Shown one piece after another: positions 40,360-48,774 of a stretch of 64,000 bases of DNA. How positions within the stretch are numbered: position 1 is the stretch's first letter; each line of letters begins with the position of its first letter. The DNA comes from Paracoccaceae bacterium (lineage in GTDB: Bacteria; Pseudomonadota; Alphaproteobacteria; Rhodobacterales; Rhodobacteraceae): NCBI GenBank assembly GCA_020447005.1, contig JAGRDO010000006.1, positions 3,493 to 67,492 of the forward strand, in the 5' to 3' direction. A program made the position numbers and the translations under genes. A model generated the notes under the pieces. The model saw nothing but the letters and a program-made list of their open reading frames with translations, was not told where the DNA came from and ran no database searches.

Positions 40360-41367
40360 TTGAAACAGACGGCAAAACGCACGATCTACGATATCGCCAA
40401 GGCGGCCGGATCCTCTCCGTCGACCGTCAGTTCGGTGATGAACGGTACCTGGAAAGGGCGCCGTATCAAGGAAGACACCGCCAAACGGATTCTCGGTCTG
40501 GCGGATGAGCTGGGCTATTCGGTGAACCAGCAGGCGCGCGGCCTGCGCACCGCCCAATCCGGCCTGATCGGCCTGATCCTGCCCGAACACAACAACCGCT
40601 TCTTTTCCGACCTCAGCCAGAGCTTCACGCTTGAGGCCCGCAAGCGTGGACAATGCCCTGTCATCATCGCAACCCAGCGCGACCCCGAGTCCGAAACGAG
40701 AACCGTCCGCGATCTGATGGCCTATTCGATCGACGCGCTTTTCGTTGTCGGCGCGGCGGAACCTTCGGAGATCAGCCGCCTTTGCCGCTCGTCCGGGCTG
40801 CCGCATGTCTTCATCGACCAGCCCTGCCCGGGCGCACCGTCGGTCATCACCGATAACGAGGACGGCGCGCGCCGCCTGACGCGCGCGATCATCGAAACGA
40901 TAAAACCCGATCAACAGGGTGACGCGAAGGTCTATTTCCTCGGCGGCGATGCGCGTCTTCACGCGTCTTCCCGCCGCATCGTTGGCTTCCGGACCGAGAT
41001 CGAACGGCATTACGGCACCTGCGGCCCCGACCAGATCATCGCCTGCGGCTACGATCCCGACATTGCTTTGATGCGGATACGCGAATTGTACGACCGCCTT
41101 GGTGGCCTGCCCGCCGGCCTCTTCGCCAACTCGATCAATGTCTTCGAGGCGCTGCTGCGCTTTCTGGTCGATGTCCCTGAAACCGAGTTCCAGCATGTCT
41201 CGGTCGGCTGCTTCGACTATGAACCCTATGGCGAATTCCTGCGCTTTCCCGTGCACATGATCCGGCAGCGCCACCGGCAGCTTGTCCGCAAGGCGTTCGA
41301 GTTTCTCGATCAACCGCCCGCGGACAACGCGCTGCTTATGGTCGCGGCCGAACTGAGGTTGGCCTAG
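40360..41367 (+). CDS. LacI-family transcriptional regulator
   Basis: 335-aa repressor with N-terminal HTH (IYDIAKAAGSSPSTVSSVMNG, residues about 8-28) and hinge helix DELGYSVNQQARGLRTAQSG, then a periplasmic-binding-protein-like sensor (LIGLILPEHNNRFFSDLSQS, FIDQPCPGAPSVITDNEDGA). I prefer the TTG at 40360, which has GGAGG five bases upstream, giving a typical KQTAKRT start; an in-frame ATG at 40339 lacks a good site. It likely controls the sugar ABC operon and perhaps the FGGY kinase. Confidence 0.93.
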   Translation: MKQTAKRTIYDIAKAAGSSPSTVSSVMNGTWKGRRIKEDTAKRILGLADELGYSVNQQARGLRTAQSGLIGLILPEHNNRFFSDLSQSFTLEARKRGQCPVIIATQRDPESETRTVRDLMAYSIDALFVVGAAEPSEISRLCRSSGLPHVFIDQPCPGAPSVITDNEDGARRLTRAIIETIKPDQQGDAKVYFLGGDARLHASSRRIVGFRTEIERHYGTCGPDQIIACGYDPDIALMRIRELYDRLGGLPAGLFANSINVFEALLRFLVDVPETEFQHVSVGCFDYEPYGEFLRFPVHMIRQRHRQLVRKAFEFLDQPPADNALLMVAAELRLA

Positions 41368-41377
41368 GAACCCGCGC

Positions 41378-41404
41378 GACGCCGACCGTCACGCTGGCGG
41401 CGTC
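41378..41404. terminator. Inverted repeat GACGCCG-N13-CGGCGTC between convergent genes
   Basis: Seven-bp perfect arms at 41378-41384 and 41398-41404 fill the 37-bp gap between the LacI stop and the convergent kinase stop. A two-way terminator is likely; no T-run. Confidence 0.5.
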
Positions 41405-43030
41405 TCAGACCGACTGCAAGCCGGCCCGAAGCGCGCGTTCGGCCGCCTGAAGCGCGTCATAGGCCTTGATCCGTTCGCCGTGAAGGCGCGCAATGCGTCC
41501 GCCGGCCGGTTCATAACGGGCGCTGACATGCGACATCGTGCCCATGCAGGTCCTGAGCGATGTCTGATCGCCCGAGGCGATGGCGCCAAGGATCGCGGCG
41601 CCCAAAAGCACCGGCTCGCCGCAGGCGGTCGCGATGACCGGCAGCCCCCCGGCGTCGGCCAGCATCTGACGGACAACCGGGGATTCCCCTGCCCCGCCGC
41701 TGATCGCCACGGCATCCGCGGCCACGCCCCGGGCGCGCTGTGCCTCGACGATCTTGCGCAGGCCGTAACCGACGCCCAGCACCCCGGCGACATAGGTGGC
41801 GATCAGGTCATCAATGCCCGCGTCAAGCGTCAGCCCGGAAACGACCGCTGTCGCGTGCGGGTCGGCATAGGGCGCCCTGTTTCCAAGGAAATCGGGAACG
41901 ATCAGACGGTTGCCGGCCAGAAGAACGGAATCGCTCGGGTCGGGGCTGCGCCGCTCGACCTCGGCCAGAAGCCAGGCTTGCAGCGTCACTCCCGCCGCCT
42001 GCGCGGCCGCCTCGGCCTCCGCCCGCGCCGGATGCGTGGCGATCAGATGGGCGATGGCCTCGCCGGCGGCGGATTGACCGCCCTCGCTCAGCCAAAGGCC
42101 GGGGACCATGGCAGAATAGTAAGGCCCCCAGACGCCGGGCACGAAATGCGCCTCGGTCGAGGATGTCATCGTGCAGGCCGAAGTACCGAAGACATAGGCC
42201 ATCGTCGTCCCGGGGCCCGCCTCGGCATCCGCACCGACGGTACCGACGCCACCTGCGTGGGCATCGATCAGCCCGGCCCCGACGGCGGTTCCGGGCCGCA
42301 GCCCCATCGCCTCTGCCGCCTCGGGCGTCAGCCCGGCGGCAAGCGGCGTGCCGGGATCGACGATCTCGCGCCCGATACGGGCATAGTCCTCATCGGCCAG
42401 TTCCCCAAGACCGATGGTCCGGAAATAGCTTCCGTCCCAAGCGCCTTCATGGGCCAGGTAAGTCCACTTGCAGGTGACTGTGCAGGCCGAACGCGACAGC
42501 GAACCTGTCGCCGCCCAGGTCAGAAAATCGGGCAGGTCGAAGAACTGACCGGCGCGGGCAAAGCGCTCGGGCATGTTTTCCTTCAGCCAGAGCAGCTTCG
42601 GCGTCTGCATCTCGGGCGAAATGCGGCCACCGACGTAATCCAGCACGCGGTGCCCCGTCGCATTGATCCGCTCGGCCTGATCCAACGCCCGGTGATCCAT
42701 CCAGACGATGACATTGCGCGCCGGATCACCATCGGCGCTGACGCTCAAGGGTCGCATGTCGGTGTCGAGCACGGCCAGCGAACAAGCCGCGTCGAACCCC
42801 ACGCCCGCCACATCCTCGGGCCGTGCGCCCGAGGCCGCGACAGCCGCCCGGACCGAGGCGCAGACCGCTTTCCAGATATCGTCCGAGGATTGTTCGGCGA
42901 TCCCTCCCGCTTCCCGCCACATGCGGATATTCTGCTTGTGGACGGCCTGAAGCCGCCCATCGGCCCCGAACACACCGGCGCGGGCGCTGCCAGTGCCGAC
43001 ATCGACGCCGATATAGACTTTCCCGGACAT
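41405..43030 (-). CDS. FGGY-family pentulose/ribulose-type carbohydrate kinase
   Basis: 541-aa sugar kinase. N-terminal phosphate loop VYIGVDVGTGSARAGVFGADG; VGFDAACSLAVLDTDMRPL and VIVWMDHRALDQAERIN are typical of FGGY pentulose kinases near D-ribulokinase; GAGLIDAHAGGVGTVGAD carries the catalytic Asp in the FGGY pattern, and AISGGAGESPVVRQMLAD is the C-terminal adenosine loop. Together with the ketose-epimerase-like enzyme it suggests phosphorylation of a ketopentose for the pentose phosphate pathway. Oriented with the ABC operon but separated by the LacI gene. Confidence 0.92.
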   Translation of the reverse strand: MSGKVYIGVDVGTGSARAGVFGADGRLQAVHKQNIRMWREAGGIAEQSSDDIWKAVCASVRAAVAASGARPEDVAGVGFDAACSLAVLDTDMRPLSVSADGDPARNVIVWMDHRALDQAERINATGHRVLDYVGGRISPEMQTPKLLWLKENMPERFARAGQFFDLPDFLTWAATGSLSRSACTVTCKWTYLAHEGAWDGSYFRTIGLGELADEDYARIGREIVDPGTPLAAGLTPEAAEAMGLRPGTAVGAGLIDAHAGGVGTVGADAEAGPGTTMAYVFGTSACTMTSSTEAHFVPGVWGPYYSAMVPGLWLSEGGQSAAGEAIAHLIATHPARAEAEAAAQAAGVTLQAWLLAEVERRSPDPSDSVLLAGNRLIVPDFLGNRAPYADPHATAVVSGLTLDAGIDDLIATYVAGVLGVGYGLRKIVEAQRARGVAADAVAISGGAGESPVVRQMLADAGGLPVIATACGEPVLLGAAILGAIASGDQTSLRTCMGTMSHVSARYEPAGGRIARLHGERIKAYDALQAAERALRAGLQSV

Positions 43031-43070
43031 CTAAAGATCCACAGTGTTAGGAAACAGCACAACGTCGCAT

Positions 43071-43084
43071 ATCGTGACATCGTG
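43071..43084. promoter_or_regulatory. Direct repeat ATCGTG-AC-ATCGTG upstream of the FGGY kinase gene
   Basis: Two 6-mers 8 bp apart lie 41-54 bp before the kinase start. Possible regulatory site; different from the LacI operators at 40218-40312. Confidence 0.25.
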
Positions 43085-43186
43085 CGACCGCGTCAACAAG
43101 ATGACAGCACAATCGGCCACTTTCCCGCGCTGCATCAGACTGCCCCGGCCCGGGCCCGATCCATCCTGGATCTCGGGCAGACGTCC

Positions 43187-43366
43187 GGCAGGGCGGTAAC
43201 CACAGGCCAGATCAACGACCACACAGATGCGGCGGCCTTGCCGGGCAGCCGGCCCGCGGCGGACCGGTTGCTGGCCGGCGGCGGTTATGGGGCCGGCTGG
43301 TTCCGGAAGGCGTTGAAAGGCAAGGGGGCAAAGCCCTTCATCCCTGCGGCAATCGTGCGGCAAGCC
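43187..43366 (+). pseudogene. IS5-family transposase remnant
   Basis: The 530-bp gap 43031-43560 has no intact gene. Translating plus-strand 43187-43366 gives TTGQINDHTDAAALPGSRPA...DRLLAGGGYGAGWFRKALKGKGAKPFIP, matching the catalytic-core segment of IS5-group transposases (pattern TAGQ.. D..GA..LL...LLADRGYDADWFR..L...GIKPCIP). The position normally Asp in ADRGYD is Gly (GGGYGAG), and N- and C-terminal parts are missing. It is a decayed insertion sequence directly upstream of the enolase-superfamily gene. Confidence 0.7.
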
Positions 43367-43560
43367 CATGAGGTGCCGCTGCCGTCGTATTCTGGCCATG
43401 ATCCGAAAACGGGTCCTGACCCCAAGGTGCCGTGTTGCATCTCATCTGGAAGGCGATGAAGTGGAGATGCGCGTTGCGAAAATTCGTAGCTGCATTATTC
43501 TGGTCGGTGCGGTTCTGGCCTTGCCGTAAGCGCCGCTCATCCAAGACCGGGTCGCTACCT

Positions 43561-44664
43561 ATGAAACTTCAAACGATCGAAACGTTTTCCAATGAGTTTG
43601 TGTGCTTCGTGCGTGCAACGTCGGAGAGCGGCGAACAGGGTTGGGGTCAGGTCGCGCCCTATTATGCCGATATCACCGCACAGGTTGTTCATCGTCAGGT
43701 CGCGCCCCATGCGCTGGGTCGCGACTGCATGGATATCGATGGAATGCTCGATTTCGTGCGGGACCGCGAACACAAGTTCCCCGGGTCCTACCTGCGTCGG
43801 GCCATGGGCGGTATCGATACCGCCCTGTGGGACATGCGGGGCAGGATGGAAGGCAAACCGGTCTGCGAGATGATCGGAGGAACACCCGGCACATTCCGGG
43901 CCTACGCCTCCTCCATGAAACGGGACATCACGCCGAAGGACGAAGCCGAAAGGTTCCGCAAACTGCGCGACAGGTTCGGGTTTGACGCGTTCAAGTTTCG
44001 TGTTGGCGCCGAGGTTGGCCGCGACAAGGACGAATGGCCGGGGCGGACAGAAGAAATCATCCCGACCATTCGCAAGGCGCTGGGCGACGACGTGGCCCTT
44101 CTGGTCGATGCCAACTCCTGCTATTCGCCCGCCCGTGCGATCGAGGTCGGTCACATCCTGCAGGATAACGGGATCTCGCATTACGAAGAGCCCTGCCCCT
44201 ACTGGGAGTTCGAGCAGACAAAGCAGGTGACCGACGCCCTTGATATCGACGTGACCGGGGGCGAGCAGGATTGCATGATGGCCAACTGGAAAGGCATGAT
44301 CGACGGCCGGATCGTCGATGTCCTGCAACCCGATATCTGTTACATCGGCGGCATCGCCCGGACCTTGCGTGTCGCCCGGATGGCCGCTGATGCAGGCCTG
44401 CCGATCACGCCGCATGCCGCCAACCTGTCGATGGTGACGCTGTTCACGATGCACCTGCTTCGCGCGATCCCCAATGCCGGAAAATATCTGGAATTTTCGA
44501 TCGAGGGTCTGGACTACTACCCTTGGCAGAAAGATCTTTTCACCAGCGACCCCTATGCAATTACCGATGGCAAGGCCATGGTGACAGACGCACCGGGTTG
44601 GGGTGTCGAGGTCAACCCTGAATGGCTTGCGCGATCGGTCTATCGGGTTTCGTCCCTCGGCTGA
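43561..44664 (+). CDS. Enolase-superfamily (mandelate racemase/muconate lactonizing-like) enzyme
   Basis: 367-aa enzyme, probably a sugar-acid dehydratase or racemase. Metal ligands are Asp183 (LLVDANSCYSP), Glu209 (HYEEPCPYWEF) and Glu235 (VTGGEQDC); an acid/base His285 is in ITPHAANLS and Lys145 with Arg147 occurs in FKFRVGAEVG. These place it in the mandelate-racemase-like part of the superfamily, acting on an alpha-proton of a carboxylate; exact substrate unknown. The ATG at 43561 lacks a good ribosome site, and an IS5 remnant lies just upstream, so the original promoter may have been altered. Confidence 0.9.
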   Translation: MKLQTIETFSNEFVCFVRATSESGEQGWGQVAPYYADITAQVVHRQVAPHALGRDCMDIDGMLDFVRDREHKFPGSYLRRAMGGIDTALWDMRGRMEGKPVCEMIGGTPGTFRAYASSMKRDITPKDEAERFRKLRDRFGFDAFKFRVGAEVGRDKDEWPGRTEEIIPTIRKALGDDVALLVDANSCYSPARAIEVGHILQDNGISHYEEPCPYWEFEQTKQVTDALDIDVTGGEQDCMMANWKGMIDGRIVDVLQPDICYIGGIARTLRVARMAADAGLPITPHAANLSMVTLFTMHLLRAIPNAGKYLEFSIEGLDYYPWQKDLFTSDPYAITDGKAMVTDAPGWGVEVNPEWLARSVYRVSSLG

Positions 44665-44722
44665 GGGCGTACTGGTTTTTCCCGGATTGAGATTGTCACT
44701 TGGCAATGATGCGCGCCGGCGC

Positions 44723-44737
44723 CCAGGGTTTCCCTGG
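44723..44737. terminator. Hairpin CCAGGG-TTT-CCCTGG after enolase-superfamily gene
   Basis: Six-bp perfect arms with a 3-base loop lie 58 bp after the stop at 44664 and before the Rieske remnant. Candidate terminator; no T-run. Confidence 0.35.
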
Positions 44738-44768
44738 TCGATAACACACGGATCCGAGGGCTTTGGTC

Positions 44769-44926
44769 ATGGCGAAAGGTCAGATCGATCCGGTGTCCGC
44801 CTTGCAACGGAACGTCTCGGCTCCCTTTGAAGAGGCACGCGCCATGCCGCCGGGGTGTATACCTCTCAGGCGTTTCTGGCCGAGGGGTTGCAGCGCATCT
44901 TCGCGAAGGTCTGGAATTGCACCGGC
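44769..44926 (+). pseudogene. Frameshifted, truncated Rieske oxygenase alpha-subunit N-terminus
   Basis: From the ATG at 44769 the frame reads AKGQIDPVSALQRNVSAPFE, then EARAMPPG; after a -1 shift at the GGGG of 44852-44855 the next frame continues VYTSQAFLAEGLQRIFAKVW NCTG. Joined, this is the N-terminus of aromatic-ring-hydroxylating/N-demethylating Rieske oxygenases (R..PPxVYTSxAFLAxELxRIFxxxWxCxG). The homology stops at the 3' end of the opposite-strand argE-like gene (stop at 44927), where the Rieske centre should begin, so the gene was truncated by a deletion and is dead. Confidence 0.7.
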
Positions 44927-46081
44927 TTACCGAAGGTCGGAAAGAATTTCGTCCATCATCCCGTCACAGGCGGCCAACTGCGCGGCTTCCAGATATTCAT
45001 CCGGTCGGTGCCCTTGCCCGGTCATGTCTCCTGGACCGCAAACGATGGTCGGGATGCCCAGCCCCGCAAAGTAACCGGCTTCCGTACCGAACGCGACCTT
45101 CATCGTCTTGTCGTTGGCGGCAAACCCGGCGACGCGGACCACTGCCGAACTGTCGGGCGGAACGTGAAGCCCCGGATATGCGTTTGTCTGGATGATTTCG
45201 ACCGCCGCGGCAGGATCGATCTGGCGCCATCTGTCGGTGATCTCCGCCGCAGCCTGGTCGATATCCGCCTTGAATGTGGCAAGGCTGTCGCCGGGAAGAT
45301 AGCGAAGCTCAAAGTCGATTTCCGCCCGATCCGGCACGATATTGAGTGCGCTTCCCCCCTGCATGCGGCCGGCATGGACGGTCGAGTACGGGATATCGTA
45401 ACCGGCATCGCGGGCACCGGTCGCACGGAAACCTTCCTGAAGCTTTCGCAACGCTTCCAGGAATTCGCCTGCGGGATAAAGCGCATTCACAAAGCGGGGT
45501 GCGAGCGCGGAATGGCCCGTCGTCCCGCGGCAGACAGCGCGAAAGGCCGCCTTGCCCTTGTGCCCGATTGCCGGGCGCATCGACGTCGGTTCACCGACAA
45601 TGCAGAGTTGGGGGCGCCATCCAAGCTGGGTAAACGCGGGCAGCATCCGGGCCATGCCCTGGCAGCCGACCTCTTCATCATAGGAAATCGACAGCATGAG
45701 GGGCCGGGTCGTCGCTGCCGTGCCTGCACGCCGCGCCAGCGACAGCATGGACGCGAGAAACCCTTTCATATCCGTCGTGCCACGCCCGTAAAGCCGCCCG
45801 CCTTCCCGCGTCAGTTCAAAGGCGGGCCGGGACCAGACCTGCCCGTCGGAAGGCACCACATCGGAATGGGCGGAAAGCAGCACCCCGCCGGGGCCATTGC
45901 CGCCGATGCGCGCAAAGAGCCCGGCCTTCGGCAGCTCGGGGTCCGGAACGCGGTGCACCTCGAATCCCGCCTCGATCAGCAGGCCTTCGACGTAATCGAT
46001 CAAGTCGAGGTTTGACTGCGCGCTGACCGTGGGAAATCCGACCAGCCGGGAAAGAATGTCCAGCGTTTCTGTCTTCGGCAT
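44927..46081 (-). CDS. argE: M20-family metallohydrolase, acetylornithine deacetylase-like
   Basis: 384-aa zinc amidohydrolase. Visible motifs are LLSAHSDVVPSDGQVWSRPAF (His and Asp ligands), YGRGTTDMKGFLASML (bridging Asp), ISYDEEVGCQGM (catalytic Glu and Glu ligand) and a C-terminal GHRPDEY (His ligand). Similar proteins remove an acyl group from ornithine or other amino acids; in a catabolic cluster it may act on another N-acyl amino acid, so the argE name is provisional. Starts 8 bp after the TMADH-like fragment. Confidence 0.88.
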   Translation of the reverse strand: MPKTETLDILSRLVGFPTVSAQSNLDLIDYVEGLLIEAGFEVHRVPDPELPKAGLFARIGGNGPGGVLLSAHSDVVPSDGQVWSRPAFELTREGGRLYGRGTTDMKGFLASMLSLARRAGTAATTRPLMLSISYDEEVGCQGMARMLPAFTQLGWRPQLCIVGEPTSMRPAIGHKGKAAFRAVCRGTTGHSALAPRFVNALYPAGEFLEALRKLQEGFRATGARDAGYDIPYSTVHAGRMQGGSALNIVPDRAEIDFELRYLPGDSLATFKADIDQAAAEITDRWRQIDPAAAVEIIQTNAYPGLHVPPDSSAVVRVAGFAANDKTMKVAFGTEAGYFAGLGIPTIVCGPGDMTGQGHRPDEYLEAAQLAACDGMMDEILSDLR

Positions 46082-46089
46082 ATCGTTGC

Positions 46090-46371
46090 TTACTCCGGTG
46101 CCAGTTCAGCGATTTCGCGGCGAAAGGGCAGGTCGCCCCACGGCCGCAACTCGTTGAACGGCGTGATCTCCGGGCTGTGGCGCTTCTTGCTCTCTTCGGT
46201 GAAGATCGCCCCCCAGCCACCCTGCGACTTGATCCCCCGTATCTCGGCCGCGGCCGACGGGTCGCGGTAGCCGCCGCCATTGCAATGCGACACCTGATAG
46301 AACCGGCTCTTCGCAACCACCGCTCCGATCGCCATCGGCCAAAACAGAACATCATACCACGGGTCGCGCAT
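46090..46371 (-). pseudogene. Truncated NADH:flavin oxidoreductase/trimethylamine dehydrogenase-like gene
   Basis: The frame encodes 93 aa starting SMRDPWYDVLFWPMAIGAVV and continuing KSRFYQVSHCNGGGYRDPSA, GGWGAIFTEESKKRHSPEITPFNELRPWGD. This is the first beta-alpha portion of TMADH/dimethylamine-dehydrogenase and N-methylproline-demethylase-like enzymes (usually 650-690 aa). The frame then ends after PFRREIAELAPE, so about 85% of the protein, including the FeS and second flavin domains, is absent. It sits inside an otherwise intact operon. Broken gene; a small functional protein is unlikely but not excluded. Confidence 0.7.
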
Positions 46372-46388
46372 GGACATTTCCTTCGGCC

Positions 46389-47063
46389 CTATTCGTCGCC
46401 CGGCACACCGTAGGACGGCGCGGCGCGCGGGTCGATCGCGCGCTGGATATAGGCATCCAGTTGCGGCTTGTAGATGTTCCACGCCGTGGCCACGGCCTCG
46501 ATCGGGCAATCCTCGGTCCAGTCACAGCGCAGATCGGCGACCGGCCAGCTGACCTTGTCGACAATCAGCATGCCCGCAGAGTGAACCGGCCCGGCTTCGC
46601 CACCTGCGGAAAGACCGGCCCGCATCGCCGCTATCAGCCGGTCTCCGATATGTCCGCGCGTTGCAAGGAAGCCTTTGACGATTGCGGCGGGGACGCCATC
46701 ATTCGCCAAGAGGTTACCACCGGAGGCGACATTCTCGGCGCGGGCCTCGGTCCAGATCCCAAGGGAATTCGGCCCGGAATGGATCGCCGTCCGGCCTTTG
46801 TTGTCAACCGCCAGAACTTGCCGATACTCGATGAACCGGCCGCGCCGCTTCACTTCCGCAATCGCCTCGGGGGCGCTTGCCCCCCCTTGCATCAGATCAA
46901 GCGTAAGCGGGCCCAGTGTCGGATCGGTCACGTTTTGCGAAGCGACCGCCCCAACCCCGGCGCGGGCGTAAGCGCAGCGCGCGGCCACGGCGGGCGAGGA
47001 GGAGGATATCGCCATACCGAACATTCCGGTTTCCGCACAGCGCGCCACAAGAGAAAAGGTCAT
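46389..47063 (-). CDS. DUF1028-family protein (Ntn-hydrolase-like)
   Basis: 224-aa protein starting TFSLVARCAETGMFGMAISSSS, the DUF1028 hallmark, with RAGVGAVASQNVTDPTLGPLTLDLM and GNLLANDGVPAAIVKGFLATRG. The family has an N-terminal-nucleophile-hydrolase-like fold and often sits with Rid proteins and amino-acid or uric-acid catabolic genes; its reaction is not firmly known. I start it at 47063 because earlier in-frame codons add residues before the conserved first strand. Five bp after the Rid gene. Confidence 0.87.
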   Translation of the reverse strand: MTFSLVARCAETGMFGMAISSSSPAVAARCAYARAGVGAVASQNVTDPTLGPLTLDLMQGGASAPEAIAEVKRRGRFIEYRQVLAVDNKGRTAIHSGPNSLGIWTEARAENVASGGNLLANDGVPAAIVKGFLATRGHIGDRLIAAMRAGLSAGGEAGPVHSAGMLIVDKVSWPVADLRCDWTEDCPIEAVATAWNIYKPQLDAYIQRAIDPRAAPSYGVPGDE

Positions 47064-47068
47064 CTCTG

Positions 47069-47485
47069 TCAGTCCGGGATCACGGCTGTGCCGTCGATTT
47101 CCACCAGCCATTCGGGCCGCGCCAGCGCCGAGACGACAAGCCCGGTCGATACCGGATGCACGCCTTTGATATACTGGCCCATGGTGCGATAGACTGCCTC
47201 GCGGTGACGAACATCCGTCAGGTAGACGACGACCTTGACGAGATGTTCCATCTTGCCGCCGGCCTCTTCGATCAGCTGCTGGATGTTCTGCATGACCTTG
47301 TGGGTTTGCTCGACGGGGTCGTGACTGTCGATATTCCTGGCGTCATCAAGGTTTTGCGGGCATTGCCCGCGCAACCAGACGATCCTGCCGCCACGGGTCA
47401 CCACGGCCTGACAAAGATCGTTGTCGAGCTTTTGCTCGGGATAGGTATCGGAGGTATTGAACTTGCGGATACGGGTATGGGCCAT
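47069..47485 (-). CDS. Rid (YjgF/YER057c/UK114) family protein, probable non-deaminase subgroup
   Basis: 138-aa Rid-family protein starting AHTRIRKFNTSDTYPEQKLDNDL. The trimer-core sequence VVTRGGRIVWLRGQCPQNL and GGKMEHLVKVVVYLTDVRHREAVYRTM are typical. In true RidA imine deaminases a conserved Arg follows PA near residue 105; here the corresponding segment is HPVSTGLVV, so that Arg is missing, placing the protein among Rid groups without shown deaminase activity. Coupled to DUF1028 downstream. Confidence 0.87.
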   Translation of the reverse strand: MAHTRIRKFNTSDTYPEQKLDNDLCQAVVTRGGRIVWLRGQCPQNLDDARNIDSHDPVEQTHKVMQNIQQLIEEAGGKMEHLVKVVVYLTDVRHREAVYRTMGQYIKGVHPVSTGLVVSALARPEWLVEIDGTAVIPD

Positions 47486-47514
47486 CTGGCGTTCCTCTGG
47501 GTGTGGTGGCGTTG

Positions 47515-48774
47515 TCAGCCGTCATTCGGGCCGCGGTACGACGAATAAATCTGCTGGATGGCGATCTGGTCCGCAATGTGTTTCGCATCGTGCCAGACCC
47601 CCCAGATGAATGTCGAACCGCGGCGCGACTGCCAGGGCAGGCCAAGGAAATAAATGCCCGGTTCGACCGACACCCCACGCTGATGACGCGGTGCGCCGCG
47701 CTCGTCGAAAGCATCAACCTTCATCCAGCTGAAATCCTGCCGGAACCCTGTGGCCCATATGATGGTCGTGATTCCGGCGTCTTTCAGGTTCAACTCCCGG
47801 ATCGGGTTGATGAGGCATTCAGGGTCGGGAAGCAACTGTCGGGCTTGGGGTTCCTCCGGCAGACTTAGCCCGGTCCGTGCAACATACGCGTCAGCCTTGT
47901 CCAGGAAGTCGAGATAATCCAAATCGCCCGCCGCGATATTGGCCTGAAGATCGCCGCGGAACTTCAATATGTTGTCAGCATAGCTTTCGGTCATGCCGAC
48001 AAGCGTCACGCCTTCGCCTGCAAGCCGGCGGAAATCCATCGTCTGTCCGCCATAAGCGCCGCTGACGGCAATCGTCACATGTTCTGCGCCCGGCTTGGGC
48101 GCGGCGATATCCCAAAGACCCAGCACACCAAGCCACCAGACGAAATCCCTCTGGCGGTACATTCGGGCGGGGCGGCCATGCGGGCCAACCGAAAGGTATG
48201 TCTTGCGCCCTGCGCGATTCAGCTCATCGGCAATCTGGGCGCCGGACGACCCCGCGCCAACGACCAGTACCGCACCATCCGGCAACTTGGCCGGTGCCTT
48301 GTAGTAGAACGAGTGAAGCTGGACGATATCCGGCGTTTCCGGCACGGCCGGCGGGATCACCGGATGTTGGAAAGCACCCGTTGCGGCGACAACATTCCTT
48401 GCCTCGATCAATCCTTCCGAGGTTTTTACGATAAATCCGGCCCGTCCGGCCAAGCGTTCAGCGCTCAAGACTTCTACGCCGGTCCGGATCGGGGCACCGA
48501 TCATCCTGGCATAATCTTCCATATACCGCGCGACCGCGTCTTTTGCCGGGAACGCTTCGGGGCCGGTATCGCTGAACTTCATGTTGGGAAAGCGGTCGTG
48601 CCAGGCCGGGCCATTGGCGACGAGCGAATCCCAGCGGCCCGTCCGCCATGCTTCGGCGATCCGGTTCTTTTCCAGCACGATGTGCGGAATGGCGTGGCTT
48701 CGCAGATGTTCGCTAAGCGCGATTCCTGCCTGTCCGGCACCGACGACCAGCGTGTTGATTTGTTCGACCGGCAT
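47515..48774 (-). CDS. Flavin-dependent monooxygenase (FMO/CzcO-like)
   Basis: 419-aa FAD/NADPH enzyme. The FAD Rossmann motif is LVVGAGQAGIALSEHL near residues 9-24; the NADPH motif is VLVVGAGSSGAQIADEL near 165; WRTGRWDSLVANGPAWHDRFPNMKF and VVAATGAFQHP are typical of class-B-like flavoprotein monooxygenases of the CzcO type. It could oxygenate an amine or sulphur compound. The ATG at 48774 is used, with AGGG upstream; a start 5 codons earlier is possible. First gene of the 48774-44927 operon, downstream of grpE. Confidence 0.9.
   Translation of the reverse strand: MPVEQINTLVVGAGQAGIALSEHLRSHAIPHIVLEKNRIAEAWRTGRWDSLVANGPAWHDRFPNMKFSDTGPEAFPAKDAVARYMEDYARMIGAPIRTGVEVLSAERLAGRAGFIVKTSEGLIEARNVVAATGAFQHPVIPPAVPETPDIVQLHSFYYKAPAKLPDGAVLVVGAGSSGAQIADELNRAGRKTYLSVGPHGRPARMYRQRDFVWWLGVLGLWDIAAPKPGAEHVTIAVSGAYGGQTMDFRRLAGEGVTLVGMTESYADNILKFRGDLQANIAAGDLDYLDFLDKADAYVARTGLSLPEEPQARQLLPDPECLINPIRELNLKDAGITTIIWATGFRQDFSWMKVDAFDERGAPRHQRGVSVEPGIYFLGLPWQSRRGSTFIWGVWHDAKHIADQIAIQQIYSSYRGPNDG

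Noticed and set aside
40157..40375. Upstream extension of the sugar-binding-protein frame to 40375
   Set aside because: The extension would place 73 non-signal residues before a good signal peptide; the ATG at 40156 has a strong ribosome-binding site.
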